Made by a program: the position numbers and the translations under genes
Notes under the pieces: generated by a model
What the model saw: only the letters and a program-made list of their open reading frames with translations
Told to the model about the DNA's origin: nothing
The model's database searches: none
From: Sulfitobacter undariae
GTDB taxonomy: Bacteria > Pseudomonadota > Alphaproteobacteria > Rhodobacterales > Rhodobacteraceae
Direction: 5' to 3'
DNA length: 64,000 nt
Assembly (NCBI RefSeq): GCF_014196805.1
Contig: NZ_JACIEI010000014.1
Location: 1 to 64,000, forward strand
In this document: one piece after another, positions 63,365 to 64,000 of the stretch
Layout of the letters: each line of letters begins with the position of its first letter
How positions within the stretch are numbered: the first letter of the stretch is position 1

Positions 63365-64000
63365 ATGATGACCGACACAGCCAACCGGAACGCGGCGCGA
63401 GCAGACGCGGCTTCATCCGCACGTGCCGCGCGCACTCATGCTTTGCTCACCGCGCCGATTGGGCCAACCCTTATGGCACTGGCCACCCCCAACGTACTGG
63501 CCATGCTGGTCCAAGCGGCCCAGAGCATTGCAGAAGCCTACTTCGCCAGCCTCATGGGTGTCACTGTGCTGGCGGGGCTGGCGCTGGTGTTTCCTTTGAT
63601 GATGTTGACCCAGATGCTTTCAGCGGGCGCGATGGGCGGGGCAATTTCTGCCGCTGTTGCGCGTGCTCTTGGCGCGAAAGACCCGGAGCGCGCAGCAACA
63701 CTTGCCTTCACTGCGTGGATCATCGCGGTCTGCGTAGCGCTTATCATGGCAGTCACAATGTTGCTGTTCGGGCGCGTGATTTTCAGCGCGCTTGGGGGCG
63801 GGTCTGAAGCCGTAGACGCTGCTGCGACCTATGCCACAGTATTCTTTCCAGGGTGCGTCGCAATCTGGTTATGCCATTCTTCGTTGAGCATTATTCGCGG
63901 AACAGGCGATATGCAGATGCCTTCGTTGCTACTGCTGCTGGTGTCTATCATCTCGATCCCGTTTTCGGGGGTCTTTGCATTGGGATGGTGGGTATTCCCT
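63365..64000 (+). CDS. MATE-family efflux transporter, 3' truncated by window
   Basis: 212 codons from ATG 63365 (or 63368) to the window end with no stop. GCAGGA lies just upstream. Several membrane helices, an ALATPNVLAMLVQAAQSIAEAYFASLMGV-type region, QMLSAGAMGGAISAAVARALGA, and the RGTGDMQMPS loop indicate a MatE exporter driven by Na+ or H+. Probably controlled by the divergent HxlR gene. Confidence 0.88.
   Translation, partial: MMTDTANRNAARADAASSARAARTHALLTAPIGPTLMALATPNVLAMLVQAAQSIAEAYFASLMGVTVLAGLALVFPLMMLTQMLSAGAMGGAISAAVARALGAKDPERAATLAFTAWIIAVCVALIMAVTMLLFGRVIFSALGGGSEAVDAAATYATVFFPGCVAIWLCHSSLSIIRGTGDMQMPSLLLLLVSIISIPFSGVFALGWWVFP

Overview
The window looks like a chromosomal segment from a Roseobacter-group alphaproteobacterium (Rhodobacterales). 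This is inferred from gene content and style: a very acidic RTX/Hint secreted protein, a C-P lyase operon with a HAD gene between phnI and phnJ, a bd-type oxidase with a DUF2474 mini-gene, 4-nt ATGA-type translational coupling throughout, and moderately high GC. No rRNA, tRNA, CRISPR, insertion sequence or prophage could be recognised.

Layout. 0.4-7 kb: a crotonase-family enzyme (possibly DmdD-like), an RND efflux adaptor/pump pair and a DUF900-type lipoprotein hydrolase, all on the minus strand. 7.3-11.2 kb: a 1318-residue RTX repeat protein ending in a Hint domain. 11.5-18 kb: central carbon genes, namely a tyrosine phosphatase, a degenerate KDGal-kinase-like protein, class I fructose-bisphosphatase, a GntR regulator and glpK/glpD. 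18-27.6 kb: a peptide-type ABC importer with a cytosolic gamma-glutamyltransferase and an M20 peptidase, divergent from an IclR regulator. 27.8-31.3 kb: cydAB plus a 30-codon DUF2474 gene, then an orphan nucleotidyltransferase. 31.6-34.4 kb: a TonB energising operon with two ExbD copies, headed by a small secreted cysteine protein.

34.5-59.4 kb is a phosphorus/arsenic block. On the minus strand, from right to left, come phnCDE1E2 plus a hexapeptide transferase; then phnGHI-HAD-JKLN and phnM; an arsenate operon (ArsR-ArsC fusion, GAPDH, ArsJ); and pstSCAB-phoU-phoB. phnF lies divergently between the two phn operons. phoA and a three-domain YbaY/NlpE/META envelope protein lie on the plus strand. 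Pho-box-like sites precede pstS, phnM, phnC and, weakly, phoA, so PhoB encoded here probably controls much of the block. The arsenate operon fits functionally, because arsenate enters through phosphate uptake. phoR and phnP were not found in the window.

59.6-64 kb: a Zn/Cd/Pb P-type ATPase behind a MerR-type 19-bp-spacer promoter, an L,D-transpeptidase lipoprotein, an HxlR regulator, and a MATE exporter cut by the window edge.

A recurring architecture is an intrinsic terminator directly downstream of each of the three ABC substrate-binding-protein genes (peptide SBP, pstS, phnD). This probably lets the binding protein be made in excess of the membrane components. The most unusual items are the HAD gene inside the C-P lyase operon, the kinase-motif-less DgoK homologue, the RTX protein with two copies of the module that normally precedes Hint, the inverted repeat enclosing the phoA start codon, and the orphan MerR-type promoter.
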